Shown in pieces: positions 52,028 through 59,180 of a stretch of 59,180 bases of DNA. A program made the position numbers and the translations under genes. Origin of the DNA: Actinomycetes bacterium (lineage in GTDB: Bacteria; Actinomycetota; Actinomycetes; Actinomycetales; Microbacteriaceae). Position 1 is the stretch's first letter. Each line of letters opens with the position of its first letter. The notes under the pieces are model-generated. The model was not told the origin of the DNA. It was given only the letters and a program-made list of their open reading frames with translations, and searched no databases. The stretch covers positions 1-59,180 of the forward strand of contig JAEXHA010000014.1 in NCBI GenBank assembly GCA_023450335.1. Direction: 5' to 3'.

Positions 52028-53469
52028 GACTCCTCCGGCTCAAACTCCACAGTGCCCTCCGGTACCGACGTGCTCACCAGTCGCAGCCGCACGGCGGTCC
52101 CCGGCGCGACGGCCTGCAGGCCGGTCACCTTCGCTTCGACCGGGGGGCGGCGCAGCTGCACGCGAGCTCCATCGCCGCGATGGGCGAGCACCAGACCGTC
52201 GAACACCTCGCCTTCGCGGCCGTGCAGCACGGCGGCCTCGACCCGGTCGAGTGCCCCGGCATTCAGCTGATTCGCGCGCTGTGAGCTGCGGGCCATGAGT
52301 GTCGGCAGCTCCGCCAGCGACGCGCGCGCCCATTCCGGCACGTCGCGCCCGTTCAGCAGCGCCTCGCAGATCACCAGCGACCAGCGGTCGACGAGCCGAC
52401 GCAGCGGGGCGGTGGTGTGCGCGTACGCCGCTCCGATGGCCGACTGCACGGTTTCCTCGGGCACGTCGCCGTCGAAGGCGACGTATCCGGCACCGCGGAA
52501 CAGTCCGCCCGCGTGTTCGCGCACCGCCCGCGCCGCCGGCGTCCGCGGCAGCCGGCGCAGGTACTCGCCGTACGGCTGGTCCGTCGGCCAGGGGAGTCCG
52601 AGCGCGACCGTCTGGGTGCGGAACTCCTCGACATCGTCCGCACCCGCCGCCGGCATCGTCCGCAGGATTCCCACGCGGCCGGCCAGCATCACCTCGGCGG
52701 CCGCCATGCCGGTCAGCAACGACACGTGCGCGTTCCAGTCCTCGAGGGCTACGCCGCTGCTGCGTTCGATCCGATAGCCGTCGGGTGCTGTCACCACCCG
52801 GGTCTCGGGAATGTTGAGGCTGGCGCCGCCGCGCTCACTCTCACGGGCCGCCCGCTCGGCTCCGAACCACGCCATCGCGGCCAGCGTGCCGGGCGCGGCT
52901 CCGGCATCCACCGCCGTCTGCGCTTCGTCGTACGACCATTGCCGGCGCGACCGCACCACGGCCCGCGTCAGCGTCGTCTCCACCGGGCGCGCGCCCTCGT
53001 CGAGCACGAAGCGCCACACGAACGCCCGCCGATCTCGGTCGGGCAGCAACGACGCGGCGCCCTCGCTGACGACCGCGGGATGCAGGGGCACGCGGCCATC
53101 GGGCGCGTACATCGTCTGGCCGCGGCGTCGCGCCTCGGCATCCATCGGCCCGTCGGGAGTGACGAATGCGGCGACGTCCGCGATCGCGTAATGCAGCACG
53201 CCACCCGAGGCGGTGCGCTCCAGGTGCAGCGCCTGGTCGAGGTCGGTGGAGCCGGCCGGGTCGATCGTGAGGAACTCGATGTGCCGAAGATCGGGCAGGG
53301 CGGATGCCGCGGGCTCGACCGGCACGGCCCGGGCGGCGCGGTCGGCCTCGGCCTGCACCGCGGCCGGGAACTCCTCGGGCACACCCAGCTCGGCACGCAG
53401 AGCCTGCAGCGACGCGGCAAGCTCACCGCGTGCGTCGGTGGGAACGATGCGAGAGCGTCGGACGGGCAC
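52024..53469 (-). CDS. RNB-domain 3'-5' exoribonuclease (RNase II family)
   Basis: 481 residues from GTG 53469. The RNB catalytic block is DPAGSTDLDQALHLE with the metal-binding aspartates, then LHYAIADVAAFV, RRRGQTMYAPDGRVPLHP and AAYAHTTAPLRRLVDRW. No clear N-terminal cold-shock domains or C-terminal S1 domain beyond a short beta-rich tail, which is the compact form common in actinobacteria. TACACT 6 nt before the GTG supports this start over 53628. Divergent from proS. Confidence 0.88.
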   Translation of the reverse strand: MPVRRSRIVPTDARGELAASLQALRAELGVPEEFPAAVQAEADRAARAVPVEPAASALPDLRHIEFLTIDPAGSTDLDQALHLERTASGGVLHYAIADVAAFVTPDGPMDAEARRRGQTMYAPDGRVPLHPAVVSEGAASLLPDRDRRAFVWRFVLDEGARPVETTLTRAVVRSRRQWSYDEAQTAVDAGAAPGTLAAMAWFGAERAARESERGGASLNIPETRVVTAPDGYRIERSSGVALEDWNAHVSLLTGMAAAEVMLAGRVGILRTMPAAGADDVEEFRTQTVALGLPWPTDQPYGEYLRRLPRTPAARAVREHAGGLFRGAGYVAFDGDVPEETVQSAIGAAYAHTTAPLRRLVDRWSLVICEALLNGRDVPEWARASLAELPTLMARSSQRANQLNAGALDRVEAAVLHGREGEVFDGLVLAHRGDGARVQLRRPPVEAKVTGLQAVAPGTAVRLRLVSTSVPEGTVEFEPEES

Positions 53470-53475
53470 GCGCCC

Positions 53476-53481
53476 AGTGTA
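53476..53481 (-). promoter_or_regulatory. -10 box of the RNB gene
   Basis: TACACT (53481-53476, minus strand), 6 nt before GTG 53469; leaderless spacing. Confidence 0.5.
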
Positions 53482-53546
53482 GGCCGGGTCCTGCGCGAAC
53501 GCTCCGCCGTGAGGATACAGCGCCGGGCCGCGGCCGGTGCGCTGAG

Positions 53547-53552
53547 TAAGCT
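53547..53552 (+). promoter_or_regulatory. -10 box of proS
   Basis: TAAGCT, 8 nt before GTG 53561. Because it overlaps the TTG at 53552, that TTG cannot be in the transcript, which decides the proS start. Confidence 0.5.
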
Positions 53553-53560
53553 TGGTGATC

Positions 53561-55360
53561 GTGGTCACCCGTCTCTCGCACTTCTTCCTCCGCACGCTCC
53601 GTGAAGACCCCGCCGACGCCGAAGTCACCAGTCACAAACTGCTGATCCGCGCCGGCTACATCCGCCGCGCCGCGCCCGGAGTGTTCACGTGGCTGCCGTT
53701 GGGTCTGCGGGTCAAAGGCAAGATCGAGGCGATCGTCCGTGAGGAGATGGCCAACGCGGGCGCCTACGAGGTGCACTTCCCGGCACTGCTGCCGCGGGAG
53801 CCCTACGAGGCGTCGGGCCGCTGGACGTCGTACGGCGATGGCATCTTCCGGCTGCAGGACCGCAAGGGCGCCGACTACCTGCTCGCGCCCACGCATGAGG
53901 AGATGTTCACGCTCCTCGTGAAGGACCTCTACTCGTCGTACAAGGACCTGCCCCTGTCGATCTACCAGATCCAGGACAAGTACCGCGACGAGGCGCGGCC
54001 CCGGGCCGGTCTTCTGCGCGGACGCGAGTTCACGATGAAGGACGCCTACTCGTTCGACTACACCGACGAGGGGCAGGATGCGTCGTACCAGGCGCAGCGA
54101 GATGCGTACGAACGCATCTTCCGGCGTCTCGGACTCGAGTACGTCATCGTCGCCGCCGACAACGGCCTGATGGGCGGCGCACGCAGTGAAGAGTTCCTGC
54201 ACCCGACACCCGTCGGGGAAGACACGTTCGTGCGGTCGGCGGGCGGTTATGCGGCGAACGTCGAAGCGTTCGAGACGATCGCTCCCGATCCGATCCCGTT
54301 CGACGGCATCGGCTCGCCGGTGATCTTCGACTCACCGAACACTCCGACGATCGAGACCCTGGTCGCGCACGCGAACGCACACCTGGATGCTCCGGCACCG
54401 GGCATCGCCGGGCCGGGCACGGACGATGCGACGGAGTGGACCGCGGCGCACACGCTGAAGAACGTCGTGCTTGCGCTGAAGCACCCCGACGGCGCGCGTG
54501 AGCTCGTCGTCGTGGGCATGCCGGGCGACCGCGAGGTCGACGACAAGCGTGCCGAAGTCGCCTTCGCGCCGGCCGACGTCGAAGCGGCCACGCCCGAGGA
54601 TTTCGAACGGCACCCGATGCTGGTCAAGGGCTACATCGGACCCTGGTCCGAGACCGGCGCGATCCTCGGAGAGGAGTCGGCCACCGGCATCCGATACCTC
54701 CTCGACCCGCGTGTCGTCGACGGCACCGCCTGGATCACCGGCGCGAACATCGACCAGAAGCATGTGCACTCGCTCGTCGCCGGGCGCGACTTCAGCGCCG
54801 ACGGCGTCATCGAGGTCGCCAACGTTCGTGCCGGCGACCCGGCCCCCGACGGATCCGGCCCAGTCGAGCTCGCGCGGGGCATGGAGATCGGCCACGTGTT
54901 CCAGCTCGGTCGATTCTTCGCCGAGACGCTGGGGCTGAAGGTCCTCGACGAGAACGGCAAGCTCGTCACCGTCACAATGGGCTCGTACGGCATCGGCGTG
55001 ACCCGCATCCTCGCGATCATCGCCGAACTGAGCAACGACGCCAAGGGGCTCATCTGGCCGGCATCGGTCGCGCCGTTCGACGTGCACGTGGTCGCCACCG
55101 GCAGGGATGCCACGGCCTTCGATCTCGCCGAGAAGCTCAGCGCCGACCTCGAAAGCGCCGGACTGGACGTGCTGTACGACGACCGGCCGAAGGTGTCGCC
55201 GGGCGTGAAGTTCGGCGACGCCGAACTCGTCGGCGTGCCGCAGATCGTGATCGTGGGTCGCGGCGCCGCCGACGGCCACGTCGAGCTGTGGGACCGTCGC
55301 ACCGGCGAACGTGAGGTCGTCGCGGCGGCCGACGCCGTCACCCGCCTCGCCGCCCGCTGA
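53561..55360 (+). CDS. proS: Prolyl-tRNA synthetase, bacterial type
   Basis: Charges tRNA-Pro. 599 residues from GTG 53561 (MVTRLSHFFLRTLREDP). Class II motifs: TWLPLGLRVKGKIEAIVREEM (motif 1), YRDEARPRAGLLRGREFTMKDAYSF split over motif 2, and MGSYGIGVTRILA (motif 3). The editing insertion domain (about 225-390) and the C-terminal anticodon-binding domain (DVHVVATGRDATAF onward) mark the long bacterial form. Upstream TTG 53552 lies in the -10 box. Confidence 0.96.
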   Translation: MVTRLSHFFLRTLREDPADAEVTSHKLLIRAGYIRRAAPGVFTWLPLGLRVKGKIEAIVREEMANAGAYEVHFPALLPREPYEASGRWTSYGDGIFRLQDRKGADYLLAPTHEEMFTLLVKDLYSSYKDLPLSIYQIQDKYRDEARPRAGLLRGREFTMKDAYSFDYTDEGQDASYQAQRDAYERIFRRLGLEYVIVAADNGLMGGARSEEFLHPTPVGEDTFVRSAGGYAANVEAFETIAPDPIPFDGIGSPVIFDSPNTPTIETLVAHANAHLDAPAPGIAGPGTDDATEWTAAHTLKNVVLALKHPDGARELVVVGMPGDREVDDKRAEVAFAPADVEAATPEDFERHPMLVKGYIGPWSETGAILGEESATGIRYLLDPRVVDGTAWITGANIDQKHVHSLVAGRDFSADGVIEVANVRAGDPAPDGSGPVELARGMEIGHVFQLGRFFAETLGLKVLDENGKLVTVTMGSYGIGVTRILAIIAELSNDAKGLIWPASVAPFDVHVVATGRDATAFDLAEKLSADLESAGLDVLYDDRPKVSPGVKFGDAELVGVPQIVIVGRGAADGHVELWDRRTGEREVVAAADAVTRLAAR

Positions 55361-55400
55361 CACCGAGCGCGTGTCACCGGCGCCGAGCGCGTATCACCGG
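55361..55400. repeat. 20-bp direct repeat after proS
   Basis: Two adjacent 20-bp units, 55361-55380 and 55381-55400, differ at 2 positions (core CCGAGCGCGTRTCACCGG). It starts right after the proS stop. The rest of the gap to 55498 holds nothing I recognise. Confidence 0.7.
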
Positions 55401-55497
55401 TACCGCGTGCGCGCCCCGGCATCCATTCGCATGTCAGCCGTCGAGCGCGCCGCCGCGTCACCTCCCGCCCCGGTCGCGGACGTGCAACGCTGGTGTC

Positions 55498-56556
55498 ATG
55501 CCTGAGAGCGCACAGATCCCACCCGAGGTCACCGAGGCTCTGCGAGCCGTCATCGACGAGGCGGGCATCACCGCCGACGTCGACCTGGTCGCCCGGATCC
55601 TCGCCACCGGCGTCGGCCTCGGCCTGGACGATTCGGACCGCCTCGACCTGAAGATCACCTCGGCGGCGCTGACCGAGATGCGCGCCGCCTTCGCGTTGTT
55701 CGCGCCGTATCGCGACATCCCCAAGGTGACGGTGTTCGGCTCGGCGCGCACCTTGCCGCACGATCAGCTGTACCGGCAGGCGTCGGAGGTGGCGCGGGCG
55801 CTGGCCGAGCGCGGCTGGATGGTCGTGACCGGCGCCGGCCCGGGCATCATGCAGGCCGCTGCCGAGGGTGCCGGTGCCGAACGCTCGATCGGTGTCTCGA
55901 TCCGGCTGCCGTTCGAAGAGAAGCCGAACGCGATCGTCGCCGCCAACGACCGCAACGTCGCCATGAAGTACTTCTTCACCCGAAAGCTCATGCTCGTGAA
56001 GGAATCGCACGGTTTCGTGTGCGTCCCCGGGGGCTTCGGCACGCTCGACGAACTTTTCGAACTGCTCACCCTGCAGCAGACCGGCAAGGCCGAGCCCATG
56101 CCCATCGTGCTGCTCGACGAGCCCGGCGGTACGTTCTGGGCCGGCCTGCAGCGCTTCGCCGACGAGGAGCTCATTCCCTCGGGCGTCATCTCCCCGGACG
56201 ATTTCGAGCGGGTGATCATCACCGAATCGGTCGAGACCGCGGCCGAGACGATCACCGAGTTCTGGCGCAACTACGATTCACTGCGGTGGGTGGGCAAGCG
56301 GCTCGTGCTGCGACTGCGCGCCGAGCCCACCGATGCAGAGGTTGCGGCGCTGAACGAGCAGTTCGCCCCCGTGCTGCGCGAGGGGCGCATCGAGCGCAGC
56401 GCGCCACTGCGTCGCGAGGTCGAAGATGACGACCGGCTGGATCTGCCCCGGCTGGTGATGGTCTACGACCAGTTCGCCGTCGGCGCGCTCTACCGGTTGA
56501 TCAACGCGGTCAACGCGCTCGACAGCGCACCATCGGGCCCCGCCCGCGCGGCATGA
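55498..56556 (+). CDS. LOG-family protein (Rossmann-fold nucleotide-binding)
   Basis: 352 residues. The LOG domain (about 75-265) has VTVFGSARTL, VVTGAGPGIMQAAAEGA and the signature VPGGFGTLDELFELL. LOG proteins are phosphoribohydrolases that release free cytokinin-like bases or break down nucleotide monophosphates, though many bacterial members are uncharacterised. The protein is longer than the ~190-residue plant-type LOG, with N- and C-terminal extensions typical of the larger TIGR00730-like group. ATG 55498; no strong Shine-Dalgarno. Confidence 0.87.
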   Translation: MPESAQIPPEVTEALRAVIDEAGITADVDLVARILATGVGLGLDDSDRLDLKITSAALTEMRAAFALFAPYRDIPKVTVFGSARTLPHDQLYRQASEVARALAERGWMVVTGAGPGIMQAAAEGAGAERSIGVSIRLPFEEKPNAIVAANDRNVAMKYFFTRKLMLVKESHGFVCVPGGFGTLDELFELLTLQQTGKAEPMPIVLLDEPGGTFWAGLQRFADEELIPSGVISPDDFERVIITESVETAAETITEFWRNYDSLRWVGKRLVLRLRAEPTDAEVAALNEQFAPVLREGRIERSAPLRREVEDDDRLDLPRLVMVYDQFAVGALYRLINAVNALDSAPSGPARAA

Positions 56557-56577
56557 CGTCCACTCTCGGACGCCCGG

Positions 56578-57390
56578 TCACGGCGCGTCGAGCCAGGCGA
56601 AGCGCGCTCGGAAGAAGCAGAACACCCCGTAGGCGATGAGACCGGCGCCCACCGACGCGACGGCCAACGGGCCCAGGAACATGCTCCGCAGCGCCGCGAT
56701 GGCGCCGTCGAGCCCACCGGCGGCCTCCGGGTCGACTCGGACGGCGGCGACGATCACCAGGATGCCGACGATCAGCAGGGCGACGCCCTTGGCCACGAAT
56801 CCGACCAGACCGAGGGTGACGACCGCGTTGCCGAGTCGCCCCTCGGGCAGCTTCATCTTGTCGCGGAACGATCGGCGCACGCCCATCACCGCGAACACGA
56901 CCCCGCCGATCGCGATGCCCGCGCCCACGAGGAAGAGCACGACGACGCCGCCCGGTATCGCGAGCGCTCCGCGGCTGGCATCCTCGGCGGTCTCATCCGC
57001 ATCGGGCCGCGCGCCCAGTGCCACCGACGCGGCGATCGCCGCCAGCGCGAGGAACACGGCGGCCTGGCTCCACCGCGACACGCGCACGCCCCATTTGCCG
57101 GCGGTGGAGCCGCGAGCGGTCAGCACACCGTCGAGCACATGCCACACGCCCAGTCCCGCCAGCATGACCGCGAGCGTCCACAGTGCGAGAAATCCCGCCG
57201 GCGCTGCGGCGATCGCTGTGAACGCGCCGGCCTGATCCGATTCGCCCTGCCCGCCGAAGGCGATGACGAGCACGATCACACCGATCAGCACGTGCACCGC
57301 GCCGTTGGCGGCATACCCGCCACGGGCAAGGACCCGCATCACCGGGGAACGCTCGGCGGTGCGGGCGGCGCGCTTGGCGGCATCCCTCAT
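56578..57390 (-). CDS. DUF1206 membrane protein
   Basis: 270 residues from ATG 57390. Three repeats of about 75 residues, each with two membrane helices and an ARGGYAANGAVHVLIG- or GLVGFVAKGVALLIVG-like motif, which is the DUF1206 pattern. Function unknown. The frame is open to 57489, but the extra residues are Pro/Arg-rich and lack homologous character. Minus-strand insertion between the LOG gene and nusA, in the place where rimP would usually precede nusA. Confidence 0.82.
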   Translation of the reverse strand: MRDAAKRAARTAERSPVMRVLARGGYAANGAVHVLIGVIVLVIAFGGQGESDQAGAFTAIAAAPAGFLALWTLAVMLAGLGVWHVLDGVLTARGSTAGKWGVRVSRWSQAAVFLALAAIAASVALGARPDADETAEDASRGALAIPGGVVVLFLVGAGIAIGGVVFAVMGVRRSFRDKMKLPEGRLGNAVVTLGLVGFVAKGVALLIVGILVIVAAVRVDPEAAGGLDGAIAALRSMFLGPLAVASVGAGLIAYGVFCFFRARFAWLDAP

Positions 57391-57456
57391 GCCTTCGATC
57401 TTCCCAGCATCCGCGGCTGACGGATCCGGTAACGTTGGTGGGATGCCGGGGACGCG

Positions 57457-57468
57457 CCACGCGCGTGG
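57457..57468. repeat. 12-bp palindrome in the nusA leader region
   Basis: CCACGCGCGTGG, perfect palindrome between a possible TAACGT -10 box (57430-57435) and the nusA start. Possible operator; nothing more can be said. Confidence 0.35.
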
Positions 57469-57527
57469 ATGCCGGCCACAATCGAACACTGCGAAGTGAA
57501 TATGGGAACGGAAGAGGGAGGCGCCCT

Positions 57528-58517
57528 GTGGACATCGATCTGGGACTGCTGCGCACGGTCGAGCGAGAGAAGGAGATCCCCTTCGACGAACTGGTGCGGA
57601 TCATCGAGCAGGCCATCCTGACGGCCTACGCCAAGCACACCTCTCCCACCGGCGAGCTGCCCGACGGCGCCCGCGCCGAGCTCGACCGCAAGACCGGGCA
57701 CGTCGCCGTCTACGTGCCCCTGCACGACGACGAGGGCGCGGTCATCGGCGAAGAGGAGTCGACGCCCGAGGACTTCGGCCGCATCGCCGCGTTCGCCGCC
57801 AAGCAGGTCATCAGCCAGCGGCTGCGCGATATCGCCGACGACGCGATCCTGGGCGAGTTCCGCGGCAAGGAGGGCGACATCGTCGCCGGCGTCATTCAAC
57901 AGGGCCCCAACCCGCGCATGGTGCATGTGGACTTGGGCACGATCGAGGCGATCCTGCCGCCCGAGGAGCAGGTTCCGGGGGAGGAGTACCCCCACGGTGC
58001 CCGCATCCGTGTCTACGTGACCAGCGTCGCCAAGGGCACCAAGGGCCCGTCGATCACCGTGTCGCGCACTCACCCGGGACTGGTCCGCAAGCTCTTCGCC
58101 CTCGAGGTCCCAGAGATCGCGGCCGGCCTCGTCGAGATCGTGTCGCTGGCCCGCGAGGCCGGACACCGCACGAAGATCGCCGTCACCGCCAAGGACCCGT
58201 CGATCAACGCGAAGGGCGCGTGCATCGGTGAGCTCGGCCGTCGCGTGCGTGCCGTGACCGATGAACTCGGCGGCGAGAAGATCGACATCGTCGACTACGA
58301 CCCCGAGCTGGCGGCGTTCGTGGCCAACGCCCTGTCGCCGGCGAAGGTCACCTCGGCCTTCGTCCTCGACGCCGGCATCAAGGCGGTGCGGGCGCTCGTG
58401 CCGGACTACCAGCTGTCGCTCGCGATCGGCAAGGAGGGGCAGAACGCCCGCCTCGCGGCCAAGCTCACCGGCGCGAAGATCGACATCCAGCCCGACAGCA
58501 TCCTCGAAGAGGGGTGA
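57528..58517 (+). CDS. nusA: Transcription termination/antitermination factor NusA
   Basis: RNA polymerase-bound factor controlling pausing and termination. 329 residues from GTG 57528 with GAGGGAGG upstream. N-terminal RNAP-binding domain (MDIDLGLLRTVEREKEIPFDELV), S1 domain (GDIVAGVIQQG), and two KH domains (AKGACIGELGRRVRAVTDEL; SLAIGKEGQNARLAAKLTG). The C-terminal acidic repeats of E. coli NusA are missing, as usual in actinobacteria. ylxR and infB follow. Confidence 0.96.
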   Translation: MDIDLGLLRTVEREKEIPFDELVRIIEQAILTAYAKHTSPTGELPDGARAELDRKTGHVAVYVPLHDDEGAVIGEEESTPEDFGRIAAFAAKQVISQRLRDIADDAILGEFRGKEGDIVAGVIQQGPNPRMVHVDLGTIEAILPPEEQVPGEEYPHGARIRVYVTSVAKGTKGPSITVSRTHPGLVRKLFALEVPEIAAGLVEIVSLAREAGHRTKIAVTAKDPSINAKGACIGELGRRVRAVTDELGGEKIDIVDYDPELAAFVANALSPAKVTSAFVLDAGIKAVRALVPDYQLSLAIGKEGQNARLAAKLTGAKIDIQPDSILEEG

Positions 58518-58548
58518 CCGCGCGGGCACCTGGGCCCCGAGGTGTAGG

Positions 58549-58821
58549 ATGGAACCTGTACGAACGTGTGTCGGATGCCGCGTACGTGCCCCCCGATCGA
58601 CTCTCTTGAGGGTGGTCGCCGTGGATTCGACGCTTGTCCCCGATGAGCGCGCGAAGCTCCCGGGGCGGGGTGCGTGGGTGCACGAGACGAGCGAATGCAT
58701 GGATGCCGCGATCCGGCGCCGTGCCTTCGTACGAGCATTGCGTGTGTCAGGCCCGCTTGACACGCAGACCATCGAGAAACGGCTGAACGGCTATGGACAC
58801 AAAGTGAACGGCTCGAAATGA
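58549..58821 (+). CDS. ylxR: YlxR-family RNA-binding protein
   Basis: 90 residues, MEPVRTCVGCRVRAP at the start and KLPGRGAWVHETSECMDAAI in the middle, both YlxR/DUF448 signatures. The GRGA[WY] motif and basic surface suggest RNA binding; B. subtilis YlxR (RnpM) modulates RNase P. GAGGTG precedes the ATG. Lies between nusA and infB as in most Gram-positives. Confidence 0.93.
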   Translation: MEPVRTCVGCRVRAPRSTLLRVVAVDSTLVPDERAKLPGRGAWVHETSECMDAAIRRRAFVRALRVSGPLDTQTIEKRLNGYGHKVNGSK

Positions 58822-58847
58822 GACCCGTCCGCAACTAACGGTCTGCC

Positions 58848-58871
58848 CTGTCCGGGGTAGGCCCCAGACAG
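58848..58871 (+). other. Hairpin abutting the infB ribosome-binding site
   Basis: CTGTC-C-GGGG, loop TAGG, CCCC-A-GACAG: a stem of 5+4 bp with one mismatch. Its 3' end is the first G of the infB Shine-Dalgarno (GGAGA), so folding could limit ribosome access or mark an mRNA-processing site. Confidence 0.45.
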
Positions 58872-58878
58872 GAGAATT

Positions 58879-59180
58879 GTGGCAAAACCACGCGTGCACG
58901 AGATCGCTTCCGAGCTCGGCGTCGACAGTAAAGTCGCCCTCGCGAAGCTGAAGGAGCTCGGCGAGTTCGTCAAGAGTCCTTCGTCGACCATCGAACCCCC
59001 GGTGGCCCGGAAGCTCCGGGCTGCGCTCGAAGCCGACGGCGCCGGCAAGCCGGCAGCCTCGAAGGCCGAGGCCAAGGGTGCTCCCGCCAAGGCGGCGCCC
59101 GGCCGTCCCGGCCCCGCCAAGCCGGCGGCCAAGCCTGCCGCTCCCGCGGCTGAGCCCGCTCCGACAGCTGAGGCCGCACC
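58879..59180 (+). CDS. infB: Translation initiation factor IF-2 (3'-truncated by window edge)
   Basis: First 100 codons of IF-2. GTG start with CAGGAGA upstream. The N-terminal domain AKPRVHEIASELGVDSKVAL and KLKELGEFVKSPSSTIEPP is diagnostic; an Ala/Pro/Lys-rich linker follows, as in actinobacterial IF-2. The GTPase domain lies beyond the window. Confidence 0.95.
   Translation, partial: MAKPRVHEIASELGVDSKVALAKLKELGEFVKSPSSTIEPPVARKLRAALEADGAGKPAASKAEAKGAPAKAAPGRPGPAKPAAKPAAPAAEPAPTAEAA

Overview
The window comes from a high-GC Gram-positive bacterium, almost certainly an actinobacterium of the family Microbacteriaceae (Microbacterium-like). This is inferred from GC-biased codon use, the gene order rho-prfA-prmC-tsaC-wecA-atp and nusA-ylxR-infB, an arginine/aspartate-rich insertion in Rho, thioredoxin- or mycothiol-type arsenate reductases, and many leaderless GTG/ATG genes preceded by a TANNNT -10 box. 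The genus is an inference; nothing was searched. The first and last genes (rho, infB) are cut by the window edges.

Layout. 1-8.6 kb: rho, prfA, a small membrane protein, cysE-cysK on the minus strand, prmC, tsaC, a WecA/TagO-type transferase and an AtpI-like membrane protein. 8.6-15.6 kb: the complete F-type ATP synthase operon atpBEFHAGDC, closed by a hairpin. 15.6-31.4 kb: yaaA, a decayed stretch (16.4-17.3 kb), a heterodimeric ABC exporter, an aldo/keto reductase, a PP2C phosphatase beside a type VII secretion-like FtsK/EccC ATPase, ald, an R. etli-type asparaginase, OsmC, PlsC, a lipoprotein FKBP isomerase and dxr. 31.4-44.8 kb looks like an accessory insertion between dxr and rip (rseP), which are neighbours in M. 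tuberculosis: a glycosyltransferase, pflB-pflA, a putative immunity-like protein, an ArsR-arsenate reductase fusion plus arsC, an HNH nuclease and SDR bracketed by palindromic direct repeats, a metzincin gene broken by an amber codon, a lipoprotein, a MurE paralogue and a YcnI copper-type pair. 44.9-59.2 kb returns to housekeeping genes: rseP, a PhzE/TrpEG-like fused chorismate amidotransferase enzyme with an intact tryptophan attenuator, ispG, a PLP sulfur enzyme divergent from an AsnC regulator, pcp, an RNB nuclease, proS, a LOG-like protein, a DUF1206 protein, nusA, ylxR and infB.

How the genes work together. The core genes cover transcription termination and translation termination (rho, prfA, prmC), translation initiation and tRNA modification or charging (infB, tsaC, proS), energy conversion (atp), MEP isoprenoid synthesis (dxr, ispG), cysteine synthesis (cysE, cysK) and envelope precursors (wecA, murE-like, plsC). 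The most informative regulatory find is a 12-codon leader ORF (MFARSSWWLIR) with two adjacent Trp codons, an antiterminator segment and a rho-independent terminator in front of the PhzE-like gene. It implies that this enzyme is an anthranilate synthase controlled by tryptophan rather than a phenazine enzyme. Other points worth a look are a probable CTG start for atpB, an 18-bp palindromic direct repeat bracketing the HNH-SDR pair, a GntR-type operator in the pflB promoter, and a recurrent leaderless promoter design with about 6 nt between the -10 box and the start codon. No rRNA, tRNA, CRISPR array, IS element or prophage was recognised.
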